Below the pieces are notes generated by a model. That model did not search any database and was not told the origin of the DNA. It saw only the letters and a list, made by a program, of their open reading frames with translations. DNA of 64,000 bases, from NCBI GenBank assembly GCA_028291515.1, contig JAQGHU010000050.1, forward strand, positions 62,001 to 126,000, written 5' to 3'. The stretch comes from Schlesneria sp. (GTDB lineage Bacteria; Planctomycetota; Planctomycetia; Planctomycetales; Planctomycetaceae). Positions 45,784 to 55,308 of the stretch are shown here, piece by piece. The position numbers and the translations under genes were made by a program. How positions within the stretch are numbered: position 1 is the first letter of the stretch; every line of letters starts with the position of its first letter.

Positions 45784-46191
45784 CTACTTGCTGCAGTTCA
45801 TCGTGCCACACTGATTGCCGCACTGGCTGCAGACGGTTTCGACGACGCACTTCCAACCGGGTTTGTCGACAGTCGTCGTGACCTTCTTGATTTTCTTCTT
45901 CGTCACGATGCGATCGCAAGTTGGCACCATCACCTTTTCGAATCGCTGTGCATCAACACAGGCGGGGTCTGTGACTAACCGCTCTTCGCACTGAGTGGGA
46001 CCGGGCAGACAGACTTCTTCGCATTCGACAACGTATTTCGTTTCGGTCACTTTCTTGGTGTCGGGAACCACTTTGCAGGTTCGAGTCAAGTCCTTGCATC
46101 CGCAACTAGAGCAGGAACGGAACAACACTCCACCAAAACATTGTGATGCCAGTGCCATCCCCAACAGCAGCGTGATCGATAGGCGTTTCAT
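45784..46191 (-). CDS. Small Cys-rich secreted protein
   Basis: The 135-residue product has a signal peptide (cleavage near residue 20, after CFG) and 14 cysteines in the mature part, with clustered pairs at the start (SCSSCGC) and end (CSQCGNQC). The central block VVPDTKKVTETKYVVECEEVCLPG, read in halves, and the basic VTKKKIKKVTTTVD segment recur in planctomycete proteins from memory. It may be a disulfide-stabilised envelope protein; no enzymatic motif is visible. It is followed by the porin gene 47 nt upstream on the same strand and may be in its operon. Confidence 0.75.
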   Translation of the reverse strand: MKRLSITLLLGMALASQCFGGVLFRSCSSCGCKDLTRTCKVVPDTKKVTETKYVVECEEVCLPGPTQCEERLVTDPACVDAQRFEKVMVPTCDRIVTKKKIKKVTTTVDKPGWKCVVETVCSQCGNQCGTMNCSK

Positions 46192-46238
46192 AATGGTCTT
46201 CTGCTCGTGAAAGGGAACTGAACGACATTGCGGTTCGA

Positions 46239-47876
46239 TCAGAAGTCGACTTGGACTCGACTGACAAATAAATCCGCAGTGCTGAAGCCTTTGTATTTGT
46301 TATCGAGCATCGCATGAATCCAGTTGAACTGGACCTTGGTGTGAGTATTCAGGAACCAAGTGAGTCCAAGTGTTGTGTCTTGCAAGACGCCGTTCCCTTG
46401 CGCCCCCTTTGCTGCTGAAGCCGTGAACGAATTCGTCGCGCTGTCGTAGTATCTGCCACTTAAATTATCAGGGTTACGAAGATCGATGATCGAGTACCGT
46501 CCGGCGACTTCCCACGCCCCCCAACCTTTGATTCCGTCGCCACCCAGCGGGATGAAGTCCGCGAATGGAACAAGTTTACCGAGCGTCGCTGTCTTCTTGT
46601 CGTAGACGCGATTCTCGCCTGTCAGTCGGTATGCAATGAATCCGGATGCCCCTTGATAGGTGATGGGCCCAACAGGACTATCAACCACCGTGGCCATGTA
46701 TTCGGCTGTCGCTCCCCAAGGACCGTTCTGATAGACAGTTTCCAACCCAAACATGTTAAAGCTGTTCGCCAGGTAGCGGCCGGTATCGACAAAGTTCGGC
46801 GTACCGTTCACCCCGCCTGCGGGTCCGAAGGTGGAACCCAAGTCGGGATAGCCGAGTGTGCCGAACTCTGGAGTGGTGCGAGCCTGATAGAATGGTTGAG
46901 GGCTACCGGCGTTTCCCGATGTTCCCGAACCAATCGAATTGTTCGCGCCGAGCCGACTGTAGTCATAGCTGCCACCGACGTGCCAAAGATAACGATCATC
47001 CGCGTCATCTTCATACCACAGCAGATGAGTGGCACGCGTCGAAAAGCTGAATCCCCCCACGTTGCCGAAATCGGTGGCGAACCGGTCGTCCCCCAGCGGC
47101 GCGTTGTTGTAGCCGCCGGTGCGAAAGAAGCTATAGGTCAGTGCAGTTCTGCCGTCTTCAGACAGATTCGCTGACGAAGCGCCGACACGACGGAATGGAA
47201 CCAGTGCCAGGAATGGCAATGAGCGTTCGAGAAAGGTCAGATTTCGAAATCCAGTTAATGCATCCACACTGAACGGCTGACAAAACTGACCAACGCGGAC
47301 GGCCCCCAACAGGGGGATGTTTCCCTGCTCGACGTAGTTATCGAAGAAACTGGGACGCCCTTGAGCGGCGAAATCGACTTCCAATTGATAGTTGGTGAAT
47401 TCGGCCACTTTGCCGTTCACGGCCAGCCGCGCTCGACGGAAGCCGGTGCCGTTTTGAGCACGACCCACGGTGGCGATATTCAGCGGTTCCTGCGAATAAT
47501 TCGCTGAATCCAACTGCAGGAAGCCTGTGATCTTGAACGTCGGAAACTCGTTCGCCTTTTTGGCGTCGGCTTCGTCTCGTTTCTTAAGTTGCTTTTCCAC
47601 GTCTGCCAGACGTTTGGTCAGGCCTTCAAACAGACTATCACCTGCTGGAACAGCCAAATCGGCGAATCCTGCCGGGATAATTGCATCTCCCTCGGCCTCG
47701 TCTGAAATCTCGACCGGCTCGAGTGAAGCAACGATCGGCTGCGGCAGTCGTTCTTCTGGGCCGTCTTCCCACACTTCCTGGGCGCACGACCACTGAGTGC
47801 TGCAGGCCAGAACCACGGAAAGACAGTAGAGGACTGCTCGTCGCCATCGGGATCGCGACTGATTACTGGATGCCAT
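46239..47876 (-). CDS. Phosphate-selective-type porin (OprO/OprP family)
   Basis: The 545-residue product has a signal peptide (cleavage near residue 32), a short coiled-coil helix (LFEGLTKRLADVEKQLKKRDE) as in trimeric porins, then a beta-barrel starting FKITGFLQLDSANY and FRRARLAVNGKVAEFTNYQLEVDFA, split as in OprP-type porins. The chain ends VQVDF with a C-terminal Phe, the outer-membrane barrel assembly signal. It would form a diffusion channel in the outer membrane. The ATG at 47876 is preferred over a GTG at 47888. Confidence 0.9.
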   Translation of the reverse strand: MASSNQSRSRWRRAVLYCLSVVLACSTQWSCAQEVWEDGPEERLPQPIVASLEPVEISDEAEGDAIIPAGFADLAVPAGDSLFEGLTKRLADVEKQLKKRDEADAKKANEFPTFKITGFLQLDSANYSQEPLNIATVGRAQNGTGFRRARLAVNGKVAEFTNYQLEVDFAAQGRPSFFDNYVEQGNIPLLGAVRVGQFCQPFSVDALTGFRNLTFLERSLPFLALVPFRRVGASSANLSEDGRTALTYSFFRTGGYNNAPLGDDRFATDFGNVGGFSFSTRATHLLWYEDDADDRYLWHVGGSYDYSRLGANNSIGSGTSGNAGSPQPFYQARTTPEFGTLGYPDLGSTFGPAGGVNGTPNFVDTGRYLANSFNMFGLETVYQNGPWGATAEYMATVVDSPVGPITYQGASGFIAYRLTGENRVYDKKTATLGKLVPFADFIPLGGDGIKGWGAWEVAGRYSIIDLRNPDNLSGRYYDSATNSFTASAAKGAQGNGVLQDTTLGLTWFLNTHTKVQFNWIHAMLDNKYKGFSTADLFVSRVQVDF

Positions 47877-48133
47877 GGACCTTCGCACCTTGCGACTGGG
47901 AATGGAGTTACGATCCTGAACCTCGGAACATGGGGTGACGCGAGGGGCAATAACTGCTCCCGCGAACCCCGATGTGCCTCTGGTTGTCCAGTCAACACGA
48001 ACGAGAAGGTTGAACGTCTATACCGACTTTATCGACGGTAACGATCCGGTAGATTAGGAAGAATTTGACGGCAAAAAAGGTATCACCGCGATGCTTCCTT
48101 CAGCAGGCTTCTCGCATTTGCTACCTTAGTGTC

Positions 48134-49987
48134 ATGTCCAACAGCATTTACGAATACGATGTGGCAGTGATCGGAGCAGGGCACGCTGGCTGCGAGGCGG
48201 CATTGGCGTCGGCACGACTCGGTGCGAAAACAGTTCTGCTGACGATGAACTGCGATTCCGTGGGGCAGATGAGCTGCAATCCCGCAATCGGCGGAGTCGC
48301 CAAAGGCCAGATCGTCCGCGAAATTGATGCACTCGGCGGCGAAATGGGCCATGTCATCGACCAGACCGGATTGCAGTTTCGGATGCTCAATCTCAGCAAA
48401 GGGGCGGCGATGCACAGCCCCCGTGCTCAGGCCGACAAGAAGGCCTATCAATTCGAGATGAAGCGCCGCATCGAGGACCAGCCGGGACTGACTCTTCGCC
48501 AGGAAACAGTTGAGGAGTTAATCGTCGAGCCCGGGATGCCGGGAAGCTCGGAGCAAAAGATCACTGGAGTGCGGGTGCGAGGTGGCGGCCTGTATCGCTG
48601 CCGTGCCGTGATCATTACCACAGGGACGTTCCTGCAGGCGATCATGCACACCGGGGAAGCCAAGACTGCGGGAGGTCGAGCGGGCGACGGAACCACCGGA
48701 ACAATGTCTGACAGCCTGCGCGGGTTGGGGTTTGAACTGAATCGATTTAAGACGGGCACCCCTTGTCGCCTGAACGGTCGAACGATCGATTTCTCAGTGT
48801 GCCTTGAGCAGCCTGGAGACGACAACCCAAAGCCGTTTTCATTCCTCACGGAGGCAATCACACAAACACAGTTGCCATGCTGGCTGACGGAAACCAATGA
48901 GCCAGTCCATGAGCTGATTCGTGCTAATCTGCATCGAGCACCGATGTACAGCGGCCAGATCAAATCGACGGGGCCTCGTTATTGTCCATCGATTGAGGAC
49001 AAAGTCGTCCGCTTCGCCGACAAGCTCTCGCATCACATCTTTCTTGAGCCCGAAGGCCGCAACACGTGGGAGTACTATTGCAACGGGATCTCAACCAGCC
49101 TGCCACGTGACGTTCAGGATCAGATGATTCGATCCATCCGCGGCTTGGAAAAAGCGGAAATCATGCGTTACGGCTATGCCGTCGAATATGATTTCGCGCC
49201 ACCGACTCAACTGCAGGCGACATTGGAAACGAAGCTTGTCGGTGGCCTCTACTTTGCCGGCCAGATCAATGGGACGACGGGATATGAAGAAGCGGCAGGC
49301 CAAGGACTGATGGCGGGGATCAACGCCGCCTTAAAGCTGGCTGGCCGGGAACCGTTGATTATTGATCGCAGCCAAGCCTATCTGGGCGTACTGATCGACG
49401 ATCTGGTGACTCGCGGTGTCGACGAACCGTATCGGATGTTTACGTCTCGCTCGGAATACCGGCTCTTGCTTCGCCAGGATAATGCCGACCGTCGTTTGAC
49501 CCCCGTGGGCCGAAAGATTGGTCTGGTCAGTGATGAACGGTGGGAACGCTATCAATCGCACGAAGCGGATATTGCGCAGGCATCAACTCTACTCAGCAGT
49601 TTGCGGTATCAAGGATCATCGCTGGAGGAGTGGCTACGCCGATCGGAGATCGAGTGGGCTAAACTGACGGAGATCTCCAGCGAGCTCGCGGAATTGGAAG
49701 TCAGCAAGCTGGCGATCGAGCAGCTTGAGATCGAAGTCAAGTACGCGGGTTATATCCGGCGACAGACTGCCGACATCGAGCGGCAAGGGAAGATCCAGGC
49801 GATCCGCATCCCGACCACGTTCGACTTCCAGGCGATCCCGCAGTTGCGACGAGAGGCGAAAGAGAAGTTGACGCGCGTGCGACCGGCGGACTTGGGGCAG
49901 GCGGGGCGCATCAGCGGGATCACACCTGCCGATCTGTCCATTTTGGTGCTCTATCTAAAAGAGCCAGAGCGCCAGACGCAGCACTGA
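48134..49987 (+). CDS. mnmG: tRNA uridine-5-carboxymethylaminomethyl modification enzyme MnmG
   Basis: With MnmE, adds the carboxymethylaminomethyl group to wobble U34 of certain tRNAs using FAD and folate. The 617-residue product shows the FAD-binding [16 protein letters not shown], the conserved [30 protein letters not shown] with the catalytic-region Cys, and the C-terminal [21 protein letters not shown] and [14 protein letters not shown]. The ATG at 48134 gives the natural N terminus; an upstream frame extension looks non-coding. It is divergent from the porin gene. Confidence 0.97.
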   Translation: MSNSIYEYDVAVIGAGHAGCEAALASARLGAKTVLLTMNCDSVGQMSCNPAIGGVAKGQIVREIDALGGEMGHVIDQTGLQFRMLNLSKGAAMHSPRAQADKKAYQFEMKRRIEDQPGLTLRQETVEELIVEPGMPGSSEQKITGVRVRGGGLYRCRAVIITTGTFLQAIMHTGEAKTAGGRAGDGTTGTMSDSLRGLGFELNRFKTGTPCRLNGRTIDFSVCLEQPGDDNPKPFSFLTEAITQTQLPCWLTETNEPVHELIRANLHRAPMYSGQIKSTGPRYCPSIEDKVVRFADKLSHHIFLEPEGRNTWEYYCNGISTSLPRDVQDQMIRSIRGLEKAEIMRYGYAVEYDFAPPTQLQATLETKLVGGLYFAGQINGTTGYEEAAGQGLMAGINAALKLAGREPLIIDRSQAYLGVLIDDLVTRGVDEPYRMFTSRSEYRLLLRQDNADRRLTPVGRKIGLVSDERWERYQSHEADIAQASTLLSSLRYQGSSLEEWLRRSEIEWAKLTEISSELAELEVSKLAIEQLEIEVKYAGYIRRQTADIERQGKIQAIRIPTTFDFQAIPQLRREAKEKLTRVRPADLGQAGRISGITPADLSILVLYLKEPERQTQH

Positions 49988-50356
49988 CAACCGCCGATCA
50001 CGACAGCGCCAGATCTACGACGCCTGCTCTACCCGCTAATTCTCGCTGTCTTAGCCAGATTCTATTCAATGCCCCCCAGTCGACGCATCATGAAGCGCAG
50101 ACCCGGTTTCTGATCGAAGATTTGTGCTCTTGGGCAGGTTCGGGGGAATTATCGTGGCGGGAAGTCTAAAGAAGCAAAGCGATGTTGACCGAATTGTCAG
50201 AATAGCTACAATCGGTACATCCGGCAGGTTCGGCAAAGTTGTCTAAAACAACAGCGAACGCAATCTGACGGTGCGAAGCGTTCTCTCGCATGGAGGGAGT
50301 CTGCAGAGAAACCGGTTTGGCATTTCTGCGCCAAACCCCTGCTTAGGATGGGATCA
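49988..50356. other. Intergenic region with promoter of the two-component pair
   Basis: No gene is seen here. It includes the promoter at 50185-50212 and a small hairpin GTTGT/ACAAC shortly after it. Confidence 0.55.
50185..50212 (+). promoter_or_regulatory. Putative sigma-70-type promoter for the HTH-REC gene
   Basis: TTGACC (50185-50190), a 16-nt spacer and TACAAT (50207-50212) lie 144 nt before the start at 50357. Confidence 0.6.
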
Positions 50357-50935
50357 ATGAAAACCGTCTTTACGACAGGCGAAGCTGCCAAGATCTGCAA
50401 GGTCAGCCAGCAGACGATTATTCGCTGCTTCGACTCAGGTCAATTGCGCGGCTTTCGCGTCCCTGGATCCCGGTTCCGCCGGATCCCTCGTGACGTCTTG
50501 TATCGGTTCATGAAAGAAAATGGCATCCCCACGGATGCATTGGAAAGTGGCCGTCGCAAGGCCCTGATCGTCGATGATGATGAGGAACTGGTCGAACTGA
50601 TTCGAGATGCCCTCGAAGCTGATGGCCGGTTCGAAATTCGAATCGCCAATAACGGCTTCGATGCAGGGATGATGGTCAAGGAATATCGTCCTGACATCAT
50701 CGTATTGGACGTGATGCTGCCGGATATCAATGGTAAGGAAGTCTGCCAGCGAGTCCGCATGGACTCGGCACTTGATGGGACTCAGATCATCTGCATCAGC
50801 GGGATGGTCGAAGCCGACAAGATTGCCGATCTGAAACTTTCGGGTGCGAACGACTTCATGCAGAAGCCATTCGAAATCGAAACGTTGATCGATCGCATGT
50901 GCAAACTACTCGACGTTGAGCCAGTTCGTTCCTAA
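50357..50935 (+). CDS. Response regulator with N-terminal excisionase-type HTH and C-terminal REC domain
   Basis: The 192-residue product reads FTTGEAAKICKVSQQTIIRCFDSGQLRGFR, a MerR/excisionase-like DNA-binding helix-turn-helix, in residues 5-34, with a wing to about 55. Residues about 67-190 are a REC domain: acidic Asp73-Asp75, phosphoacceptor Asp118 (IIVLDVMLPD) and Lys in FMQKPFE. Most DNA-binding response regulators have the reverse order. The ATG at 50357 is favoured over one at 50348 by ribosome-site spacing. The histidine kinase gene lies 105 nt downstream. Confidence 0.88.
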   Translation: MKTVFTTGEAAKICKVSQQTIIRCFDSGQLRGFRVPGSRFRRIPRDVLYRFMKENGIPTDALESGRRKALIVDDDEELVELIRDALEADGRFEIRIANNGFDAGMMVKEYRPDIIVLDVMLPDINGKEVCQRVRMDSALDGTQIICISGMVEADKIADLKLSGANDFMQKPFEIETLIDRMCKLLDVEPVRS

Positions 50936-50975
50936 CTGCCACACGGTAGTGGATCGACCTTATAAACGAGATTCG

Positions 50976-51003
50976 CGAGGACGGTGGTTCGCCATCGTCC
51001 TCG
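50976..51003 (+). other. 12-bp hairpin between response regulator and kinase genes
   Basis: CGAGGACGGTGG (50976-50987) pairs with CCATCGTCCTCG (50992-51003), including one G-U wobble, over a TTCG loop. No T run follows. It may lower or uncouple kinase expression. Confidence 0.5.
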
Positions 51004-51040
51004 TTGGCATTACCAGGCCCAATTTTCAGGACGCCGGATA

Positions 51041-51787
51041 ATGACCGAGCACGATTCACATCCAACTTCGTCCGATCAGGATGCGGCGCCCGAAACTGCG
51101 CAATGGATCATTCCAGATGCCAGTCGCATGGAAGCCCTGGCAGAATTCGCCGCCGGTGCAGGCCATGAAATCAACAACCCCCTGGCGACGATCATCGGTC
51201 GTGCTCAGCAATTGTTGAAAGACGAACCCAACCCACAACGAAGACAGATGCTGCAATCGATCGGCGCCCAAGCGTACCGCGTTCGAGACATGATCGGCGA
51301 TACGATGCTCTTCGGGAGGCCGCCAACACCTGAGTTGCAACGGGTTTGCCTGGCGGAAGTGGCTGCGAAAGTGGTCACTCAGTTGGGCGAGCAACTCGAA
51401 CAGTCGAACTGCAAGGTTGTCATTGCGGTTCCGCCAACCGTGGCCTTAAATGCGGACCCGGTTCAATTGGCCGTCGTGCTGAGCGAATTGCTTCGTAACA
51501 GTCGGCATGCGTTGCAACCTAGCGGCGGAGCAATTGAACTCTCGGCAACTGAAACGGCCGACGGGTTTGTTCAGATTGAGATCATGGATCGCGGGGCGGG
51601 CTTTTCGGAACTCGAACGAATTCACGCGTTTGATCCGTTCTTTTCCGGTCGGCAAGCAGGGCGAGGCCTTGGATTTGGACTTTCCAAATGCTGGCAGATC
51701 TTGCGGCAACATGGCGGTCGGATCGAGATCGAATCCGTCACGGGAGGCTCGACCACAGTTCGGTCCTTTTGGCCGATCAGCAGGTAA
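51041..51787 (+). CDS. Soluble sensor histidine kinase
   Basis: The 248-residue product contains the dimerisation helix with phospho-acceptor His42 (AAGAGHEINNPLATI) and a full catalytic domain: N box ELLRNSRHAL, G1 DRGAGF, F box FDPFFSG, G2 GRGLGFGLSKC. There is no membrane segment, PAS or GAF domain; only about 28 residues precede the DHp helix. The likely partner is the HTH-REC protein encoded just upstream. The input signal is unknown, so a separate sensor protein may be needed. Confidence 0.92.
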   Translation: MTEHDSHPTSSDQDAAPETAQWIIPDASRMEALAEFAAGAGHEINNPLATIIGRAQQLLKDEPNPQRRQMLQSIGAQAYRVRDMIGDTMLFGRPPTPELQRVCLAEVAAKVVTQLGEQLEQSNCKVVIAVPPTVALNADPVQLAVVLSELLRNSRHALQPSGGAIELSATETADGFVQIEIMDRGAGFSELERIHAFDPFFSGRQAGRGLGFGLSKCWQILRQHGGRIEIESVTGGSTTVRSFWPISR

Positions 51788-51793
51788 GCTAAA

Positions 51794-52057
51794 TCACGTC
51801 GCCGTCATCGACAGCTCACGCAGGATCGTCTCCAGCGCTTCTTCGTCTGTCATATCTACACAGAGTCGTGCAAAGATGTCCTGGATTTCGGCTCGCGACC
51901 AGGGACACTCACGCTGCATAACGTGTCTCCAGTTCTCATGAGTTGGCGGGCTGAGCGCATCTAATTCAGCCACGAAATCGGGATCGATCATTCCCACAGC
52001 CCACATGACGTAATGAGCCTGAAAGAACATTGCCGCGTCTTGGTCATTCTGAATCAT
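51794..52057 (-). CDS. Small acidic protein, function unknown
   Basis: The 87-residue product has AAAGGGA upstream of the ATG at 52057 (spacing about 4 nt). It is helical and acidic (DPDFVAELDALSPP, IQDIFARLCVDMTDEEALETIL), with no signal peptide. It ends 6 nt from the end of the kinase gene on the other strand. I do not recognise it. The longer frame to 52147 has no ribosome site. Confidence 0.6.
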   Translation of the reverse strand: MIQNDQDAAMFFQAHYVMWAVGMIDPDFVAELDALSPPTHENWRHVMQRECPWSRAEIQDIFARLCVDMTDEEALETILRELSMTAT

Positions 52058-52475
52058 GGTGTCCCTTTCTGGTGAACGGAGGGCTGCAACGCAAGCCCCG
52101 CGCCAGACACCACAAATGTTTCCAAATGTAAACAGGGACAGCATCAACGGTCACCAATTTTCCAGTCTTATCCGGCAATGTTTAACATCGTGAATACGGT
52201 CAGTCGGATTCTCCGCGATTTGCTGAACTACCAGCTAGCAAAGTGGCTTCCGAGCACTCAGGGCGAATCCTTCGCTAAGCTGGTACGACCTGAAAGCCCG
52301 ATAACGAAGCAGCATCGTGTTGTTGGTCGCGATGACAAATCGGATCAAACCAATCACGCAGTTTGGGCTGACACGTTTCGGGCGACCGCTGAGACTTCCC
52401 TGTAGCCATTCCTACGGTAAAGTCTTTGCAGACGACTGATCTTCACTTTCTCGAATCGAACCCAGCGAGTTCCCG
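52058..52475. other. Intergenic region, no gene seen
   Basis: The 418-nt gap lies between divergent genes. An imperfect inverted repeat (ACCAGCTAGC at 52230-52239 and GCTAAGCTGGT at 52274-52284) is the only structure noticed. The promoter of the DapA-family gene is presumably here but not clear. Confidence 0.45.
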
Positions 52476-53501
52476 ATGGCCCGCAGCAAGCTTCAAGGCA
52501 TTTTCACTCCGAACATTGTCCCCCTGGATGCCAAGGGCGACATCAACGAGAGTGAACTGCGACGGTACGTCGACTGGCTGATCGCCAAGGGAGTTCACGG
52601 CCTGTATCCCAATGGATCCACCGGTGAATTCACGCGATTCACCGTCGAAGAGCGACTGCGAATCATGGAGATCATCTGCCATCAGGTTCGCGGCCGTGTT
52701 CCTGTTCTGGCCGGAGCCGCGGAAGCGAACGTCAAAGAAACGCTACGAGCCTGCGAGGCCTACTACGAAATGGGGGCAACCGCCGTCGCGATTGTCGCTC
52801 CGTATTACTACAAACTCAGCCCCCGAGCCGTTTACGCTTACTTCAAAGAGATCGCCGACAACACGCCGATTGATGTCACGCTGTACAACATCCCGATGTT
52901 TGCCAGCCCGATCGACGTGCCGACCGTGAAGCGACTAGCCGAAGAATGTGAGAAGGTCGTCGGGATCAAGGATTCTTCGGGCGACATCCCGAACATGATC
53001 CGCATGATTCAAGCCGTTCGTCCCTCGCGACCGGACTTCAGCTTCCTGACGGGTTGGGACGCCGCCCTCATGCCGATGCTGCTGATGGGTTGCGACGGCG
53101 GAACAAACGCCAGCTCCGGTGTCGTCCCCGAATTGACTCGGAAGCTGTACGAGTTGACCACCGCGTACCGAATCGATGAAGCTCGTGATCTGCAATATGC
53201 GATCGTGCGTCTATTCGACTCGATGATCCTGACCTCCGAATTCCCAGACGGATTCCGCACAGCAGTCCGCTTGCGAGGTTTTGAGACGGGAGTCGGCCGA
53301 CAACCAATCACCGACGATCAGCAAAAAGAACTCGTGAGACTGGCCGATACGCTGCAATGCCTGCTCGCCGAACACGGCTTCACCGACGAGCCAGTCAGTG
53401 GCTGCTCGATCAAGGCCAACACGCAAGGCGCACCACCGGAAGAAGTCTCGACGATCGTCCACGCGGTTGTTGCAGAACTAAAGCGACGCGGCATGGCATG
53501 A
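52476..53501 (+). CDS. Dihydrodipicolinate synthase (DapA) family aldolase
   Basis: The 341-residue product is a Schiff-base class I aldolase of the DapA/NanA family. Visible features are [11 protein letters not shown] (residues about 42-52), the catalytic-site Tyr137 in YNIP and the Schiff-base Lys165 in [12 protein letters not shown]-terminal extension of about 30 residues ([18 protein letters not shown]) is beyond the usual length. The family includes enzymes for lysine, sialic acid, keto-deoxy sugars and hydroxyproline; position and sequence do not decide which. No lysine genes are adjacent, so dapA itself is not assumed. Confidence 0.9.
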   Translation: MARSKLQGIFTPNIVPLDAKGDINESELRRYVDWLIAKGVHGLYPNGSTGEFTRFTVEERLRIMEIICHQVRGRVPVLAGAAEANVKETLRACEAYYEMGATAVAIVAPYYYKLSPRAVYAYFKEIADNTPIDVTLYNIPMFASPIDVPTVKRLAEECEKVVGIKDSSGDIPNMIRMIQAVRPSRPDFSFLTGWDAALMPMLLMGCDGGTNASSGVVPELTRKLYELTTAYRIDEARDLQYAIVRLFDSMILTSEFPDGFRTAVRLRGFETGVGRQPITDDQQKELVRLADTLQCLLAEHGFTDEPVSGCSIKANTQGAPPEEVSTIVHAVVAELKRRGMA

Positions 53502-53524
53502 GATCCTCCGCGGGCAAACTCGAT

Positions 53525-54448
53525 TCACAAGCGGGGCAGGCCAAGTAGCACTTCCTCTTCGGGGAGCAGATCTCGCTGTTTCAGAAACTCTTCTGCCTCT
53601 GGTTCCATCCGTTGGTTCCCGGGGTAGTAGAATTCGATGCACCGAATCTTGGGCATCGCAGCGAGTCTTTGCGCCAACTCGAGTGTCAAATTGCAGTCCA
53701 TTGAAGAGCAGCAGAAGTTTTCGAGAGATCTTGAACCTGCAATCACTCGGCAACGGTCAGCCGTCAGTTCGGAGCCTAACAGCCTGAGCTCACGGAGATT
53801 TTGCATTGATGCAACCTGCTCGTACACGTCATCCGAAATCGGAAGCCTCAGATCCATCAGAAAGAAGTTCTCGAGAAATACCAACTCGGCAAGTCGCCTT
53901 AATCCTGGTGACGGCTCGGCTGCACATTCAATGTGAAGCTCCTTCAACTGCGGCATTTGCAACAACAGGTCAATTCCTCGATCAGTGATGGGAATGTTGC
54001 AAAGCGACAATGAGCGTAACTTGGGCAGGGCGAGCAAGTGATGAATCAACTGCTCGGTGCAGGTCCCATCTTCGACAACGATGGTGACCTGCTCAAGTTC
54101 TACTTCAGGGGAAAGGTTACGTACGTCGTCATCAGATTTGGGAACTAGAATCGCCCTGGTGAACGGCTCAAGTGGGCGTAACCAATTTTCGCTCACCACA
54201 TTTACCACTGATTGAGGTACTCGCTTACGCGAGTGGAAATAAGTCACAGGCCTCTGAAACGGAGACATTAACCACTGACCACGCCCTCGAAAGACACGTC
54301 TCTGCAGTTCGCTTCGGCGCAAATAGGCCGGAACTTCATGGGCCGCCAAGAAGCAGAATGGCACCGGGATCAGCGCAATTAAGCTCCAGAACACGATGAG
54401 TCGAATGTTCAATCGGCTGTCGCCGAAAGAGCCCGGCCCGATCGCCAT
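53525..54448 (-). CDS. Membrane-anchored leucine-rich-repeat-like protein
   Basis: The 307-residue product has an excellent ribosome site (AAGGAGGGTGAG right before the ATG at 54448). Residues about 14-36 form a single membrane segment. From about residue 110, repeats of the LRR/ribonuclease-inhibitor type follow (LPKLRSLSLCNIPITDRGIDLL, read as LPKLRSLSLCN then ITDRG; MPQLKELHIE; MQNLRELRLLGSELT). They would face the periplasm or cytoplasm as a binding surface. It is followed by the nucleotidyltransferase gene 28 nt upstream on the same strand. Confidence 0.78.
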   Translation of the reverse strand: MAIGPGSFGDSRLNIRLIVFWSLIALIPVPFCFLAAHEVPAYLRRSELQRRVFRGRGQWLMSPFQRPVTYFHSRKRVPQSVVNVVSENWLRPLEPFTRAILVPKSDDDVRNLSPEVELEQVTIVVEDGTCTEQLIHHLLALPKLRSLSLCNIPITDRGIDLLLQMPQLKELHIECAAEPSPGLRRLAELVFLENFFLMDLRLPISDDVYEQVASMQNLRELRLLGSELTADRCRVIAGSRSLENFCCSSMDCNLTLELAQRLAAMPKIRCIEFYYPGNQRMEPEAEEFLKQRDLLPEEEVLLGLPRL

Positions 54449-54476
54449 CTCACCCTCCTTGGTCGAATAACCGGTA

Positions 54477-55166
54477 CTACTCCTGAACGTCGCTGGGTGC
54501 CCAGAGATCGCGGAACTTCTGTTGCACATACGGGTCGAGTTGGTCTGCGAAATCAATCGGGAGTTGCAGAGCCTTCGTCAATTCCTGGACATCGGCCAGA
54601 TCTTTCAATCGATGCGGATTGGTCATTCCGGATGCCAACTTCAATTCGACGAGCCTATTCAGTGGAATATACCTGCGGCCGTCTAGTTCCACGGACTCGA
54701 TTGCGGGATCTGGGAACACAACCGGCTTTGGCTTACCATCTCCTGGGTATCCTCCAGTCACAAGAAATTCGATCTTTACACCCAGTTCTGTATCGCGAAG
54801 GCTTCGACTGTTGGTAAACGGAGGTAGATAGCCGCGTCCATCCAATTCCGCGTGGATTCGCTTTAGATCGTCGCTCGTTACGAGCAGGTCGACATCCTCC
54901 GTAAACCGTCGAAATCCATATTGGAACAACGCCATACCGCCGACGATGGCATACGGCACTCCCAATTCATCAAGCCGCTGAGCGATTCGGCGCATCGCGA
55001 TTTGCACTGAACCCTGACCTTGAAAAAACAGGCTGCCTTCAGTCAAAGCCCACCTCGAGTTGTTGTTCAACCGTTGCTCATAGGTGACCAGAGTCGATTC
55101 CGACGAACTTGCCGATGCGGGAATTGCTTCGATCAGCGGGAGCGGTGTGTCGAATGTACTGTCCAT
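54477..55166 (-). CDS. Nucleotidyltransferase-fold protein (AbiEii/MNT-like)
   Basis: The 229-residue product has the polymerase-beta-like nucleotidyltransferase motif YAIVGGMALFQYG followed by FRRFTEDVDLLVT: the GG and the D-x-D acids are present, with a third acid likely in VKIEFLV. The C-terminal region (PLNRLVELKLASG, RLKDLADVQEL) is typical of stand-alone family members. Related proteins include type IV toxins such as AbiEii and minimal nucleotidyltransferases of antitoxin pairs; no AbiEi-like or HEPN partner is encoded nearby. The ATG at 55166 is preferred to a TTG at 55178. Confidence 0.8.
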   Translation of the reverse strand: MDSTFDTPLPLIEAIPASASSSESTLVTYEQRLNNNSRWALTEGSLFFQGQGSVQIAMRRIAQRLDELGVPYAIVGGMALFQYGFRRFTEDVDLLVTSDDLKRIHAELDGRGYLPPFTNSRSLRDTELGVKIEFLVTGGYPGDGKPKPVVFPDPAIESVELDGRRYIPLNRLVELKLASGMTNPHRLKDLADVQELTKALQLPIDFADQLDPYVQQKFRDLWAPSDVQE

Positions 55167-55308
55167 ATCAAATCTCAAGAGTTAAACGTCACTGCATCGT
55201 ACCACGAGACCCGTCGCGATCAATATGACGGTTGACAAGATGGATCACTCGTGCCGACTCCGTTAGGCTACCAGAAGACAATTCCTCGTCACTTGGAGGG
55301 TTCTCGGC

